Numbered from the stretch's first letter, positions 1 to 12,924 are shown. The stretch: 64,000 bases of DNA from Chelonoidis abingdonii (GCF_003597395.2 NC_133773.1:125120120-125184119), one strand, 5' to 3'. The notes: generated by a model from the letters alone, not told the origin. Program-made: numbers and translations.

Positions 1-2109
1 GAGTGACTTTGCAGAAAATTGCCATACTTAAAAAGAATTGCATTGTCCATCCTTTGATGCAATACGCCATATTTTGCTGTTTCTACACCTTTTGGCCATA
101 TCCTACAATCCTTATTTAAGGAAAAATTCCACTCAATCCCTATGACTTTTGCCACAGTAATGACAGCATTGTTAGACCCTTAAGCAGTATACAAAAGTTG
201 GGGTTGGGGTGCTTAAGTAAAACAAAAAAAAAGGGTTCTTGTCTGTCTGCACCATTTTCCCATTATTGCATAAATTTATAAATGTAACACAACATTCTCA
301 AATACAAAAAGAAAAATATAAAGAGGTGCATAGTACAAATCTGTAAACTATACTTGGGTGAAAGCAGCAAGAAGATAATTTATTTAACTTAAATTATGTG
401 TATCTTTGTTATGTATAGTATGAAGCTTGGACAATGGAGTATCAAAGTTTATGCATGAATCCAACCATTCTGCTATGACTCATGAAATAATTTAGATGAA
501 GTAGCTTTCTAATGTAGGCTTTTTTATCTATGACCCAGGAGCTGGGTATTGAAATAATGTAATGCATGGACTTAGTTCAAACAACCTCACCATTACAACA
601 CCCACAGTAAACGGATATGTACCGTTTGCGTATTGCACATCATGAACTCCATGTCCAAGGCTATTTTAACTCTGGTAGGGATCTGGTTGCTGTCAGATGA
701 CATTCATTTTTGATGTTCTACTTTCAAATATCTTGGGTAGGGTTCAATGATAGATGTCAGATGGACCTACTGATAGGTTGATATTGGATCATTATTCACA
801 GATTAGCTCTGTTACCTGAACTACACATAACCTAACTTTGGCATGCATTTATTTCCATGTTTGCAAATAGAGACCATGGGACATGATTTTTTATGGTCAA
901 AAAATATGTTTTGAAATGTGCCTATTCCATAGCAATGTGTTCATCCCGTTTATATTAAGATGGCATTTGTCCATTTTAAATCCTATTAAACTGCTGATTT
1001 ACTTGACCAGATTTCATTTTAAACTATAAGCCAGTCAGAAATACTGTCACATGTAGACTGAGCAGCTTTTCCTTTCTTAACAGGCCTACAATCTCATTGA
1101 CAAACTACTGAAATATTAATATACAACGGTTGATCTCATCATATGCATCACTTCATACAACCCCGATCCTGCACTGCGAAAGTTAATGGGAGCTTTGTCT
1201 TTCACTTCAGTAGATGCAGGATAAGGCTCAACAGCCCAGGTTCTCTACTCCACCATATAACATGGTTTAAGCTTGCTGTGTCCCAACTCAATATTTGTAC
1301 TGGAGAATGAATTTCCTTGCATAGGGAAATTTCTGGCAGCTTTAGACTGAGGTAGGTGGCACAGCCACTTCCTAGGCCAGCTGTCTCCACCTCCTCAGTA
1401 TAATAAAGGGAGAAGGGAACCTGTCTAGGGCTAGGTGGGCAGTGAGTATGCCAAGAATGTGGTGAAGCCAGGTTCCACCATGCATGATCCCCAGTGGTAA
1501 AAGTTAGAATAGATTCCCTGTTGCTTTAACTTCCACCTGGGCCAAGCAGCCACAGATAAGGGAGCCACAACAATCTCTTTCCAGCCACCACACTCCACTA
1601 CATGTCCAAGCTATGACTGGATGAATTGGAACCAAAGTTCCTAATTCAGGGCCATATGCACAGGAACACAGAACTGACACACTGGGCCACACTAATGTTT
1701 ATATAATGTGGTATCCTAACTCTGATAGTGGCCAGCCCCACATGCTTCAGTGAAGATGCAAGAATAGCCTGCGTACAAGGAAAGTTTCTTTATAGCCCCT
1801 CCCCCACACTAGCTCTAGGTTGGCATAAGCCTTGATGCATGAGGATTTATATTCCAGATAGGCTCTCATATCATTTGCAAAATGAAGAAATTTGTAGCAA
1901 CTGACATGAAAAACTTATATTGAAAGCTGCCAGCTAGAAGTTGTGATTGCTCAGTGGGATGGCACCCAGACAGAGCTAGGGCTGGCTGGAAAACAAGAAT
2001 TCAATTTTGTGAAAAATTTCAAGGGTTTTGGCATTAGGTTCCATATTGGGACAAAGTTGAAACCCTTGTAATTAAAAAAAAAACAACAAAAAAACCAAGA
2101 GCCAACCTC
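1..2109. other. No recognisable gene; AT-rich non-coding sequence
   Basis: There are only short chance open frames. A weak inverted repeat near 1164-1226 (GATCCTGCA ... TGCAGGAT) resembles the small hairpin MITE-like repeats seen elsewhere in the window. Nothing else stands out. Confidence 0.5.
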
Positions 2110-2500
2110 AAATTATTCAATAGCCCAGTGGTTAGGGCACTCATCTGGGATGTGAGAACCATATTCCCAAGTCCCTCCTCTGTCTGACTGAGACCAGGGA
2201 CTTGAACGTTGGCCCAATGAATATTTAATTAGTTATACACAGTAGAACAGCTCCACCAAGAAAGACTGAGACAGCCAGAGACTGGGTCTGTAGCCGGATG
2301 GTTAGGAAACTCACAATGTGAGAAACCCACGATCAAGTCCCTTGTCTGCATCAGGCAGATCAGAGACGTGAACCTGGCTCTCCCACATCCTGGTGGTAAA
2401 TTCCCAACCAGCTCTAGTTGGAGATTAATTCTGCTTGGTGCAAAGAATTTCACACACAAGTATAAGGTAAAAAGTACTGATGAGTGCAATGCTACCATTA
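2110..2500. mobile_element. Fragment of the composite non-autonomous DNA element also at 6.8 and 22.8 kb
   Basis: Modules such as CCAGTGGTTAGGGCACTCA, GACTTGAAC and AGAAAGACTGAGA occur here in the same order as in the copies at about 6755-7680 and 22759-23397. The tRNA-like wording (GGTTAGGGCACTCATCTGGGA) may reflect a SINE captured inside the element. The boundaries are approximate. Confidence 0.4.
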
Positions 2501-2959
2501 ATTAGTGCTGCTGCACAGCCACCAGGTTATGCCTTACTTAGCCACAGATTGGCAATAGAACTGTTGTATGGTCCAATATCAGGCCTGCAGGAAAATAGAC
2601 AACATATTTTCAACCCTAGCCCCTCAAAAAAATTGTAGCGATTAAATGGAGTACAAAAACCAAAAGTATATTATCAAGGTGCTAAAATGAAATCATGGCT
2701 AATTAAAAACAGGAAAACTATTCTTCCAACAAGTGAATCAGCTTCTGCTGTTCACAGTACTCAAATGTCTCCAACATCACCTGCATAGGAACCAAATATA
2801 GGAATCAGCTCCCTGATACTTTTAGCATTTCTGAGACACCTCAGCCATGATGATATAAGTAATTACCTGTGCACAACTTTGGATAAGCAAGCCATTCTTT
2901 CTGCCCATCCTGGTTTGATGATTTTCAATGGCTCTGTTTTTCTGAGACTAGTGACAGTG

Positions 2960-5230
2960 TACTTTGTTTCTACTGTTGTACAGCTTTTAGGTATAAACTA
3001 CTTTTGACTAAGACGACAGATGAAGCTTTCCCACAGTCTGGATTCCCTAACTGGAACAAGGCTTGAGACCAATTTCTGAGACACCAATCTTTTTCAAGTC
3101 ACCACCAAGCAGTTGATAGTCTTCAAAATATCACAAAGGATGTTGGTGATATGCTAAGTTTTCAGAACTCTCAAAAGAAACTAGACAACCCTAATAAAAA
3201 TACTAAGTAGCATACATTATCTTGTCATATAAGGACTTGCACTTCAGGGCCATTATACTGAACAAGCTGAAAATACACCCTTACATGGACAGCTTGACTG
3301 CAACTATGTTCAACTGTTTTGTCTGCCGGCAGAATATAATCCTGATATTTCAAAATGGTTGAAAAAAGAGTCAAGACAAATTCACAAATGCAGTTATTCA
3401 AAATGAGATAGTGGAAACCATGAGTTTTAAATCCAGGAGGGAGATTTCTGAGAAACTTCCTGGAAAGTAGTCTACAATTATGGTAATTGAAACAATGGAA
3501 TTCTCCATCAAAAAGCAAGTGATTTTATGGATGTGATATGTGGATGATGACATGAACACTGAAGAAGAGTTCACTGGATTGTACAATATAACCTGTACAT
3601 CTACAGAGGTATATGTGTCAGTAATTAAAGATATACTATTGTGTCTAAATCAGAGGCTCAGCAACTATCATGGACATTATGAGGGTGGTGCTAATATGAC
3701 AGGCTTAGTATCACGCATAGCAATTAGTCTGCATGAGCTACAAACTCATTACTATGGACATGCTTTGAATTTGGCATTCTGGGACTTTTTAAAAATAATA
3801 TAATCCTAATAGATACTCTTGAAACTATTTACAAAAATCACAAAATGTAATTTAAAATCACCCAAATGAAATATTACATTTCAGGACATTAAATATGAAG
3901 TGTTAAGTACATTGCCAAGCATCAAGTATCAGAGGGGTAGCCACGTTAGTCTGGATCTGTAAAACGCAACAAAGAGTCCTGTGGCACCTTATAGACTAAC
4001 AGATGTATTGGAGCATAAGCTTTTGTGGGTGAATACCCACTTTGTCAGATGCATGATGCATCTCATGCATCTGACAAAGTGGGTATTCACCCACAAAAGC
4101 TTATGCTCCAATACATCTGTTAGACTATAAGGTGCCACAGGACTCTTTGCTGCCAAGCATCAATATCCTCTGTCCAAAAAAATGGACTCTCTCTGAAGAA
4201 GAACTGGCTTCAATTTCTGAGAACTACCTTGCACTTTGAGCATCTCCAAAGGTTGCAAAGGATGCAACAAAAGATCCTGAAATGATCACTCAAACTGATG
4301 GTGTAACAACTCAAATGGAAAGCTGAACTTCCTTTTTGGCATTGAACTAGCTTGAAAAGTTCTAAATGTGCTAGATGTTACGTCCAAAATTCTGCAACTG
4401 TCAGACATTTCAGCAACAGAAGGCCAATCTTTTATGAAAATGACACTTAATTTACCTTAGTCCATCCAATCAGATGAAAGTTAGAACTTATTTTGGGAGC
4501 AAATCCCCCAGAAAAGTTTCAAGTTGGAGAGGGTCAGCACAGAAGATAAAAGTTCCCAAGAAACTGCGAACAGGCACAGATGAACGCAGTGCAGCAAAGG
4601 AATGTTTTATGTATATCTACTTCAAAGTAATTGATTTTACAATGTCCATTAGTCAATCAATATTTGAATAGAAAGGCTACCAAGATATTCAAAATCTTGA
4701 AACTCTCATAACTCCAAACATAACACATGCAAGTTCAAGGCCTGCTTCAGGTGAATGGTTCCAATTTCATCTATGATTTTCTGATTACTCAGCTTCCTCT
4801 GTTGCAAGCCAACTGTCAGCTTACAGAAAGATCGCTGAAGTCAGTTCATAAATATCTCAGTTCACTCAGCCAAACCAAATGTCAGCTATTTTCTGAAGTG
4901 ATGATGTGGATGAAAATGATTTTGGTGATACCAGCAACCAACACTGTAAGCGAGTGTAGTTTCAGTGCTCTCTGCTATACTAAAGCATGGCTTTGATCCA
5001 CAATTGGACAATCACATCTGCAATGCTGTATGATTTTACATATACGCACAGATAAAATTTTATATGTAGGCAAGGAAAAAAGCTACAGCTTGCAGATGTT
5101 GCAGAGGAATTCATTTCAGGAAACCCAGGGTAAAGATCATTTGGAACATTTTTTTGAATATAAGTCATTATTTTTATTCATGTTCAAAAAAATGAGTAAT
5201 TGTACCATGACTAAATTTGTCCACTTTTAA
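2960..5230 (+). pseudogene. Decayed hAT transposase (ZMYM1-like / DUF4371 type)
   Basis: This is a broken copy of a hAT-superfamily transposase gene, read on the plus strand through many stops and frame changes. Its N-terminal part (about 3030-3160) resembles the TTF-type zinc-finger region (SGFPNWNK and following). The 3540-3803 frame carries the EEFTGLYN and EGGANMTG ... HYYGHALNLA blocks of the catalytic RNaseH-like domain. The 4727-4996 frame ends in LVIPATNTVSECSFSAL, the hAT C-terminal dimerisation signature. A retroposon dimer (3926-4150) splits the gene between these parts. No terminal inverted repeats were recognised. It is a fossil, not a functional gene; the family is secure, the exact ends are not. 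Confidence 0.8.
3926..4150. mobile_element. Inverted-dimer retroposon with 13-bp target-site duplication
   Basis: The element starts AGTATCAGAGGGGTAGCC and contains CCTTATAGACTAACAGATG in both orientations. Two arms of about 88 bp (3968-4056 and 4063-4150) are inverted copies with about one internal mismatch around a 6-nt centre. The insertion is flanked by TGCCAAGCATCAA at 3913-3925 and 4151-4163. A duplication of this length indicates target-primed retroposition. Single or dimer copies recur at 29.3 and 45.8 kb. Confidence 0.8.
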
Positions 5231-6754
5231 TAAAGTGAGATAAACAAGCTTCTTTTCCAAACTCAGTATTTCCTTTATTTACTTATGCAATCTTTACATT
5301 TCTAGGGAGGCTACTACTCTCCCCTGGCCCAGATTTGTCTATATAATGAGCAGCTAGTGCATGTGTATGGCAGCAGATCTACTGGCCTCAGTGTGCAACT
5401 ATCCAGGGAGTCACACTGGTGCTGGAGAATTGGCACACCTGAAATCATGTCTCCCTTCCCTCCCCCACCCAATCTGTATACATTATATATAATAGGTTGC
5501 TCTAGTGACACAAGATAGCAGTTCCATTGCAGGCATGGAGGGCGCCACACACCTGCAGTAGGTAGGATTTGACACCTAGCAAATCATCACAGCAACAGTA
5601 CACATGGTGCTCTCTTTCAACCACAATGATTCTGAGCATTGTATTCCTGAGGAGAAGGATGGGATAACTCATGTCTTTTTATGGTGTTCCCATCTGTAGA
5701 GGACTATGTGGTACCATAGACATATGAGAAGCAGTATTTGTGCTGCCACACTTTTGGACACTTAGCCCCAATTTTATATTGTTATGGCACTGTTAAGGCT
5801 CTGTACAAGCAAGTGATTTTCAGGTGGAGGTGAAGACATGCTGTGTCATGGTTTCTGTGTTAACATGTAGCTCTTCTATTTACAGTGTGTATGGTATCAT
5901 CAAAACTGAGTCCCTCTTTCTCCATTGGTTACATCAACAAGATGGATTAAAATTAAATGCCGCTTATATTTGGCACTGACAGCACAATATTTTTTATACG
6001 GATAGTGGACCATATCTTTCATCCTGTCTGAACTGTGCTCACACTGCAAGACTAGGGGAGGAGGGGTGTAATGGTAACCTTTAACCTCCTTTGCATTCCT
6101 GCAATGCTAGGGCTGGCAGGGCTGAAACAGTCTCAGATATAAATTGGAGCAGCCATTAGCTGCTCTAGCTTATGTCCATCTTTCCATAGCCTCATCCAGC
6201 AGCAAGGGATCACAGAGCGCAGGGACACTCTAGTCATTCCCCCTTTCTGCTGGATTCACTACAGCATGTCACCTGTGGATTCCCTCTTAGAGGGCCAGAT
6301 CTGCCAGCTTCACAGCTGGTTTGTGCCACTGGAGATGCCTACTACAGGAACTGGGGGGGGGCGGTGTTGGGCTGACGTTTCCCACCACAATTGCCTGAGC
6401 AACTATAAATCTGGAATTTCCTAACCTTGAAGTGCTTGACATAGCAATCTAAATACTGTCTTTAATGTAATTATACATAACATATACAGATGTGGTAACA
6501 ATGGAAACTTCTGTGAAGTCTTATCTATATTGACTCTTTAGGCCACAATATACCCGGCCTAAAAACTCAGTCAGTTGGTCAGGTTTGCATACACCAGTCC
6601 CCAGCCAAGTAATCAGGCTCACATGCATCCATTCTTAGACAACCAGTCAGGTGCACCTGCACTTGGCTCCAAACTGTCAGGCTGGCCTCACACAATCAAT
6701 GAATCTGAATGCTTCCAGCCCCAGTCGATCATAAAGGTTCCAATATACCACCAA
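5231..6754. other. No recognisable gene
   Basis: This is non-coding sequence with a short G-run near 6353-6360. The 78-codon minus-strand frame at 5314-5550 has no recognisable domain and is taken as chance. Confidence 0.45.
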
Positions 6755-7680
6755 TAACAGCTAAAAAAAATTGTTCAAGCACCTTGCCACCTAACGGAAT
6801 CTGTGTTAGGCACCCACACTCCCTACACAATGCAGAGAGTAAGCTAGGAGATGACAAATGGGTACACGAAAGCCAGTGCAATGAGCAGGAAGCCACCAAA
6901 ACTAGCCAATAGGAAATGCCAAGGATACAGGTATGACCTAAGCCCCAATCCTCAAAGGGAGTTCGGTGCCTAACTCTGAGATAAAGGAGGTATCTCCTTC
7001 AGCTCAGGATTCACAGCCATGAACCCACTCAGAGACTTAAGTACCTTAGCCTTCCTTGCAAGAAAACAAGGAGGTGGACCTGGGGCGATTTCCCCTTTTA
7101 CCCAATAGGCTAATGGTTAGAGCACTCAACCAGAATGTGAAAGACCTGTGTTCAAGTCCCTGTTGTAATGACCATCCTTTTTTATACAAAGTGGACCAGC
7201 TTCAATAGGAAAGATTGAGAGAGACCCATTCTAGAATACCCCCTAACCCAGTGATTAGGGCACTCACCCAAGAGGGGGATAGCTCGGTTCAAATCCCTGC
7301 CCCACATTAGCCAGAGAGAGAATTTGAATGTGGATCTTTCATATCTAGTGAAAGCATATAAGAGGATCACAGCAGCAGTATTGTGTGTGAGACCCAATTC
7401 ACTTGTTGAATTGGGCCCAGGGGCAAGATGTTTGGGAGAATGCCTAGTTTGAAGATTCCACTGGGGTTCAGGCACGATCTAGGTGCTCAAACATCAGGAC
7501 TTAAGCAGCTTACGCATATACCCAGTAGCAGAAATTTAGGTGTTTAGGGGACTTTACCAGCGGAATTTTAGGCATCTAGGGAATTCAGTTACCTAGAGAG
7601 TTATGTGGGAGCTGAGCGAGGAGTTTGAGAATCTAAATTGTGGATTTAGATGCCTAAATTTTTTGTGGATCTAGCTCCAA
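6755..7680. mobile_element. Composite non-autonomous DNA element, copy 1
   Basis: It shares ordered blocks with 22759-23397: CTAGCCAATAGGAAATGCCA, the AACCCACTC stretch, TGGTTAG tRNA-like segments, and an end TTGTGGATCTAGCTCC that corresponds to the right terminus TTGTGAATCTAGCCCT of the other copy. No gene is carried. The left end is uncertain. Confidence 0.5.
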
Positions 7681-8002
7681 ATGTCCCATAAAATTACTTA
7701 TTTTCCACTGATTTTTATAGCATGCCCTGTAACTGATACTGTAGTGAGGGGACAAGAGTAGAAAATTAAAAAAACACTGATGAATATTTTAAAATATGTA
7801 AATGAGCTCATGCATATTCATAGTAAATGAAGACTGGGACATTTTGTTATTTGCCTAAAGGCCCCATATTTCTGGACTTACAGATTTAAACGGGCATGTA
7901 CCTCCGTAGTGATAATTGTCACAAGGCAAACTGCATTTATCATGCACTGTTAACTGCCTCAGCTTCATTCTGCCCACCAGTCCACCTCACCTGGGAATAT
8001 TT
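7681..8002. other. Short unassigned spacer
   Basis: AT-rich sequence between the composite element and a CR1 fragment; nothing recognisable. Confidence 0.4.
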
Positions 8003-8250
8003 TCATGGAATCACAGGACTGGAAGTGACCTCGAGATGTCAGCTAGTCCAGTCCTCTGCACTCATGGCAAGACAAGTATTATCTGGACTATCTCTCGCAG
8101 GTGTTTGTCTAACCTGCTCTTAAAAATCTCTGATGATGGAGATTCCCCAACCTCCCTAGGCAATTTATTCCAGTGCTTAACCACCCTGACAGTTAGGAAG
8201 TTTTTCCTAATGTCCAACCTAAACTGCCTTGACCTATTTTTTTAACTGCC
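8003..8250 (-). mobile_element. CR1 retroposon, 3' end (5'-truncated)
   Basis: On the plus strand it reads as the complement of a CR1 3' end: a GGAATCACAGGACTGGAAG start, then GTCCAGTCCTCTGCACTCA, and the coding-derived stretch TTAGGAAGTTTTTCCTAATG (complement of a LDIRKNF-type ORF2 end). This is a typical 5'-truncated CR1 of about 250 bp. Confidence 0.85.
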
Positions 8251-8298
8251 TTCTGCTGAGTTACCAGCCAAAGCACTGTCCTGTCTTCCCATTGATAG

Positions 8299-8914
8299 TG
8301 TGACAAAGTTCCTCCTCTACCTTGGTGGGTGCTGCGCTTATTGGCAGACTTGTTCACCTCAGAGATTCACCATGTGGGTCAGGAAACAGCCCAGAGACCT
8401 TCCCCTCTGGTAGAAGCCACAGTCCAGGTCAATTCCTCCTGTGTCTGATCAGGAGTTGGGAGGTTTGGGGGAAACCTGGGCCCGCCCTCTACTCCAGGTT
8501 CCACTCCAAGGCCCTGTGGATTCTGCTTCTATAGTGCCTCTGGAATCAGCTGTGCAACAGCTACAACTCCTGGGTTACTTCCCCATGGCCTCCTCCCAAC
8601 ACCTTCTTTATCTCTCCCAGGACCTTTCCTTGGTGGCCTGATATGCTTGTATCTTCAATCCTCCAGCAATATACCTTCCCACCTCAGCTCCTTGCCTCTT
8701 GTTCTCGCTCCTTGCAATGCACGCTACAGACTGAAGTGAGGTCCTTTTTTAACTCAGGTGCCCTATTAGCCAGCCTGTCCTAATGATTCTAGCAGTTTCC
8801 TGCTTGTTCTGAACTGCCTGTGTTACCTTTCCAGGGAAAAGGGATCTACTTAATCTGGGACTAATATAATTGCCTTCTAACCTTTCCTGTATCCATGTGG
8901 CTGACCCTGTCACA
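8299..8914. repeat. Solo LTR of an endogenous retrovirus-like element
   Basis: This 616-bp unit begins TGTGACAAAGTTCCTCC and ends GACCCTGTCACA, giving TG...CA ends with a 7-bp terminal inverted repeat (TGTGACA / TGTCACA). It is flanked by ATAG on both sides (8295-8298 and 8915-8918), a 4-bp target duplication. No internal gag, pol or env sequence accompanies it, so it is best read as a solo LTR left after recombination. The class cannot be fixed from the LTR alone. Confidence 0.72.
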
Positions 8915-9091
8915 ATAGTTACACCTGACTGTGCTCCTCGAGCCTCTCTGCTCCTACTTGATGTTGCTCTCTGGCTCCATCTTTGTTTTCCAGCCCACAT
9001 ATGAGGTTGTCAAAGTTGCCAGCATTGTAACCCCAGCCTGATAGTTTGCAAGCAGATAGGAGTTAGCAAGGGGCCATTTGTTCCTTACATT

Positions 9092-9740
9092 CGGCTGGTG
9101 GCAACCATTTAGGCAACAGACTCGGGCTGCTTAGGTGCGCCTAAGTGGTTGGGGGGCACCTAAAAAGCCCTCAGGCGAGGGACGGTGGGTTGGAGGTGAG
9201 CTGGGGCGGGGGCGTGCAGAGAGGGTTGCCCGCAATAACACCGGGGTACACAGACGGGAATAGCTCCTGCTCCCGCTCACCTCCCTCTGCCTCTCTGCTG
9301 AGCACACGCCCACTCTAATCTCTCCAATCGTGCCGCAAGCACTAGGAAGAAGGAAATGAGAGCCATGCCCGGCGGCTCAGTGGAGGCGGCCGCGAGCCGA
9401 GGTGAGCTGAGACGGGGCTACCCAGAGGATAGTTTCCGCGGAGGTCTCCCAGGCCCGTTTAGCAGTGTGTGTGGTGGGTTCCCGTGAGGGTTGGAGCTGC
9501 CAGGGGAAGGGGGAAGTCTCCCGAGGCCATGGTAGCTGGCCAGGGCGGCGGGAGGGGGAATCTCCCCAGGCAGGCTTATTTGCCATTTGGGGGTTGGGGG
9601 AGAGGGGTTAGCTGTCGCGCGTGGGGGGTGCTGCCACGGGGGGGGATCCCAGGGTGGGGGGGCTGAGTTAGCTGCCATGGGGGGGGCGGGGTTAGCTGGG
9701 GAGGGGGCAAGGTGCGCGAAACTTCCTTGCACCAGCCCTG
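9092..9740. mobile_element. GC-rich non-autonomous hAT element with 8-bp target duplication
   Basis: The ends are GGCTGGTGGCAACCATTTAGG (left, slightly eroded) and CCTTGCACCAGCCCTG (right), matching the termini of the 49676-50263 element. The exact 8-bp repeat CTTACATT lies at 9084-9091 and 9741-9748. The interior is GC- and CpG-rich with long G tracts and no transposase. Open frames in it are by-products of base composition. Confidence 0.85.
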
Positions 9741-9748
9741 CTTACATT

Positions 9749-12700
9749 TCAAACATCAGGGTGCCCTCAATCACCATTAAAACAAAAACTCCACAAAAAA
9801 GGTTCATTCTTTCTTCCAAATGTGGGCTTCCACTCCAGAATTACTCAGTAAAGATTCTAGAACAGGAAATAATCAGTCCTGTCTCAATGACAAATTTAAG
9901 GTTCAATATATCATGACTCCCCAAAACTAGATGAAGAGGATCAAACCCTCAATTGAAGTAAATTGATGTAGCTCCATTTATTTCAGTTGAGCTATGCTGA
10001 TTTACTCCACCAGAGGATCTGGACAGAAGTTTTAAACCAATGGAAAAAGACAATTCTTCTGCTTACTAATAGAACATACAGCATTTTTCTAGCCCGGAAA
10101 ATGCTCCAATATCAGATGGTAAAACATTTTTATACATAGAATGGTTATTCTGGAGATGTTTTAAAATATTACTTTCAATTTTTCTCACATCCTGAATACT
10201 GGTAATTAGGCATCTGACATTAGAAATGGAGAGATGCAAATAACACTTCCAATAATATATTTTAAAACTCTCTAAACATATCCCAGATAGATGCACAAAG
10301 CTCACTGCAGGGTGTAAGAAAAAAAGTAATACTTTTAGATTGTCTCATTTGAGAAATAGTGTGTGACCTTCTAAATGTCATCTATGCAACCGTGCATCAA
10401 AGAAATTTTATGTTATATTAAAAGATTGCATTGTAAAGGGAGAAGTTATAGTATGCATTCACCCTGATTTATGAGTGCACAGCAGTACAACCTTAGCATT
10501 GCATTAATTATTGCCACTTTCTTGGGTAATAAAGATTCATGAAGAGAAGTTTTTTATTGTTTAAATAATTAATGGACCATGTATACCCATTTCCTATTAT
10601 TACTTCATAAAATAATTAAAGGAAAAGAATAACCTAGGCTGTCTACCATCTCCTTAGCCTCGCAAAGAGGCAAGATTTGCTACAAATCATTTCTTTTTTA
10701 GAAGTGATCAAGCCCTTTTGACTAGAGATACATGAATAGTAAAATCAATGTAAACTGTCCAGAATACAAATTTGTAGCCCGTATGTCTTGGTACAAAATT
10801 CAGAAAGATGGGGCAGTTGAAGAATCAATACATAAGACAATACTTGTAGCCATTCACACACATGAAAATAGAAAGTTTCAAAATAAATCCAGTTATGATG
10901 ACTGGGAAAAATAGCAAGTTCTTTTACATTCATCCAAATAAATTGTGATTAGTAATGATATTAAATTCTTAACAGAACATGGTAGCCATTTGAATATATA
11001 GGTCTCATCAGAGCCAATGAAAACCCTTGAACAGAAAGGCAAACAGCCATACACTGTCATTTCCAGCAGGAGTTAACATCACACTACTGCAGGAATGATA
11101 GATGATTTAAAAACAAAAAACAAAAAGCCATTCAATAGTCCCATATTTATAGCATCAGACTTTCCTATTGCATTAAAGCTGCTAATTCACACTCAATCTG
11201 TACTGGGTGAAGCTCACCTCATGCAAAGAGCTCATAGAAGGCCTCCGCGCCATTCAAGACCACCTCATCCTCAAAATAGGGCTGAAATGGGACCTTATGC
11301 AAACCCTCTGAACAGGGATGATTTTCATCATACTGTGTGCATCTAACAAACTGGGGGGCTGAACCTGCCCTTCATTATTTTGAATTCAATGGGAGCTGAG
11401 GTTCCATAGTACTTCATAGACATCATTTGGCATGTCAGAAGATCAACTCGGTTGTTTCTTCAAATTCATAAGCATGTGCCTAATGGTGCCACCCAGATTC
11501 ACGGTGAGTAGGACCTTAGTATTCAAGTAGCCAGTGAAGCAATAGGATGGTGCAGAATGAGGTACTATTCAATGTGTGTAATGGTGGAGTAACTAAACCT
11601 CAATTTAAATAACAAACCATTTTCTATGTAGAAAACCATAACATAGTTTCAAGGCTTAAAGAAAGCCAACATAAATATAGTGCTATAGTTATAAAAAGTT
11701 GGCTATCAGTAACTTTGAAAATTCAGTAACTATCCCTGGAATTATTCATTATACTCTTGGACTGTAATGAACAGGAATGACATTTAAAAACAAAAACAAA
11801 CTGATTTTTGACCCAACAGATTTTTAACAAGGCTTTTATGTGAGCACGGTGATTGAGTAAAATTCACAGCAAGTTAGACATCATGCACAAGGTCCAGTGA
11901 CTCACTTAAATCCTTCACCTAGGGCTTCAGTGGGCATTTGTCCTCTCCCAGTGAAAAAGGATGAATTTCAGCCAATGGTCAGAGTAGAAATTCTGAGAGA
12001 ATTTCATCACAAAATAATAGTTTTTGTGCATGCATAGCTATAGGCTATTAACTTATCACAATTATTTCTACTTGTTCTAAAACATCAGTAACCTAAAAAG
12101 CAATTGAAGCAATTATAAAAAAAACTAAAACAACGTATTTTCCACTACATGCTAAGTTACTGCCTGCAATAAAACTTTACTGATGAGTGATAGGACCCTG
12201 CAAAGCTGGGAAACCCCTGAAAATAACAAACACAGACGTTTAATTATAGCAGCACTGCTACTGGGCACTTTTACAATAACAAACACACACAGTAAAGCCA
12301 GAGGGGATCAAATGTGGAATTGCTACAAAAGCTGGTAGGGACACAGGTCTGGCATCATGCTACAGTTAAAAGAACCTCTGTGTCTGGAGCATGAACACAG
12401 CAGGAAAACTAACAATGGTTTCTGGGGTTTACAATATGCTGTGATTACAACTTTGAAATTTGCAGCTAAGGACTATATTAGTGAGGATCTGCTCCTTGTT
12501 CTTTTCCCATTTACACTGTTCTTACAAAGTGACAGATAAACTTCTGCTTTGATGAACCAGTACTAAAAATATACTTAGGCCAGGTCCTCAGACAATGGAT
12601 CTGTGCCAACTCATATCAGATGAGGATCTGACTCCTTCCTTCAAGCCCATTCCACATAAGGAGAGAAAGTAAAAATCTTGTTATAACCTGAATATCTTTC

Positions 12701-12924
12701 ACCACATAAACAGAGGAACACAATGGGCCATAACAAAACACATGAGCAAGCCAAATCAGAATAAAAATGGAAGCCTTTCATGAAAAACACCTTTGTATCC
12801 ATTTTCTCTCCTTTCTAGCTGCTGGATGTTGCCCCTTGTTGAGGTTAGTCAACTTCTCCCAGAAAAAAACAACAGGTAAGGAATTTTCCTCCTGTCATCA
12901 CTGAATATGTTAAAATAATTAACT
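9749..12924. other. No recognisable gene
   Basis: About 3.2 kb of AT-rich sequence. A 60-codon plus-strand frame (10732-10914) and an 83-codon frame (11095-11346) have no recognisable domains. No clear repeat family was identified. Confidence 0.45.

Noticed and set aside
2120..2180. A tRNA-like segment (GTGGTTAGGGCACTCATC) considered as a tRNA gene.
   Set aside because: It does not fold into a full cloverleaf by eye, and the same segment recurs inside a repeated element at 7.1 and 7.25 kb.
3926..4150. Inverted arms considered as a CRISPR or terminal-inverted-repeat DNA transposon.
   Set aside because: There are no spaced direct repeats, and the 13-bp flanking duplication together with monomer copies elsewhere points to retroposition.
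10732..10914. A 60-codon plus-strand frame with a protein-like look.
   Set aside because: No homology recognised and no splice signals; an overlapping minus-strand frame of the same length suggests chance.
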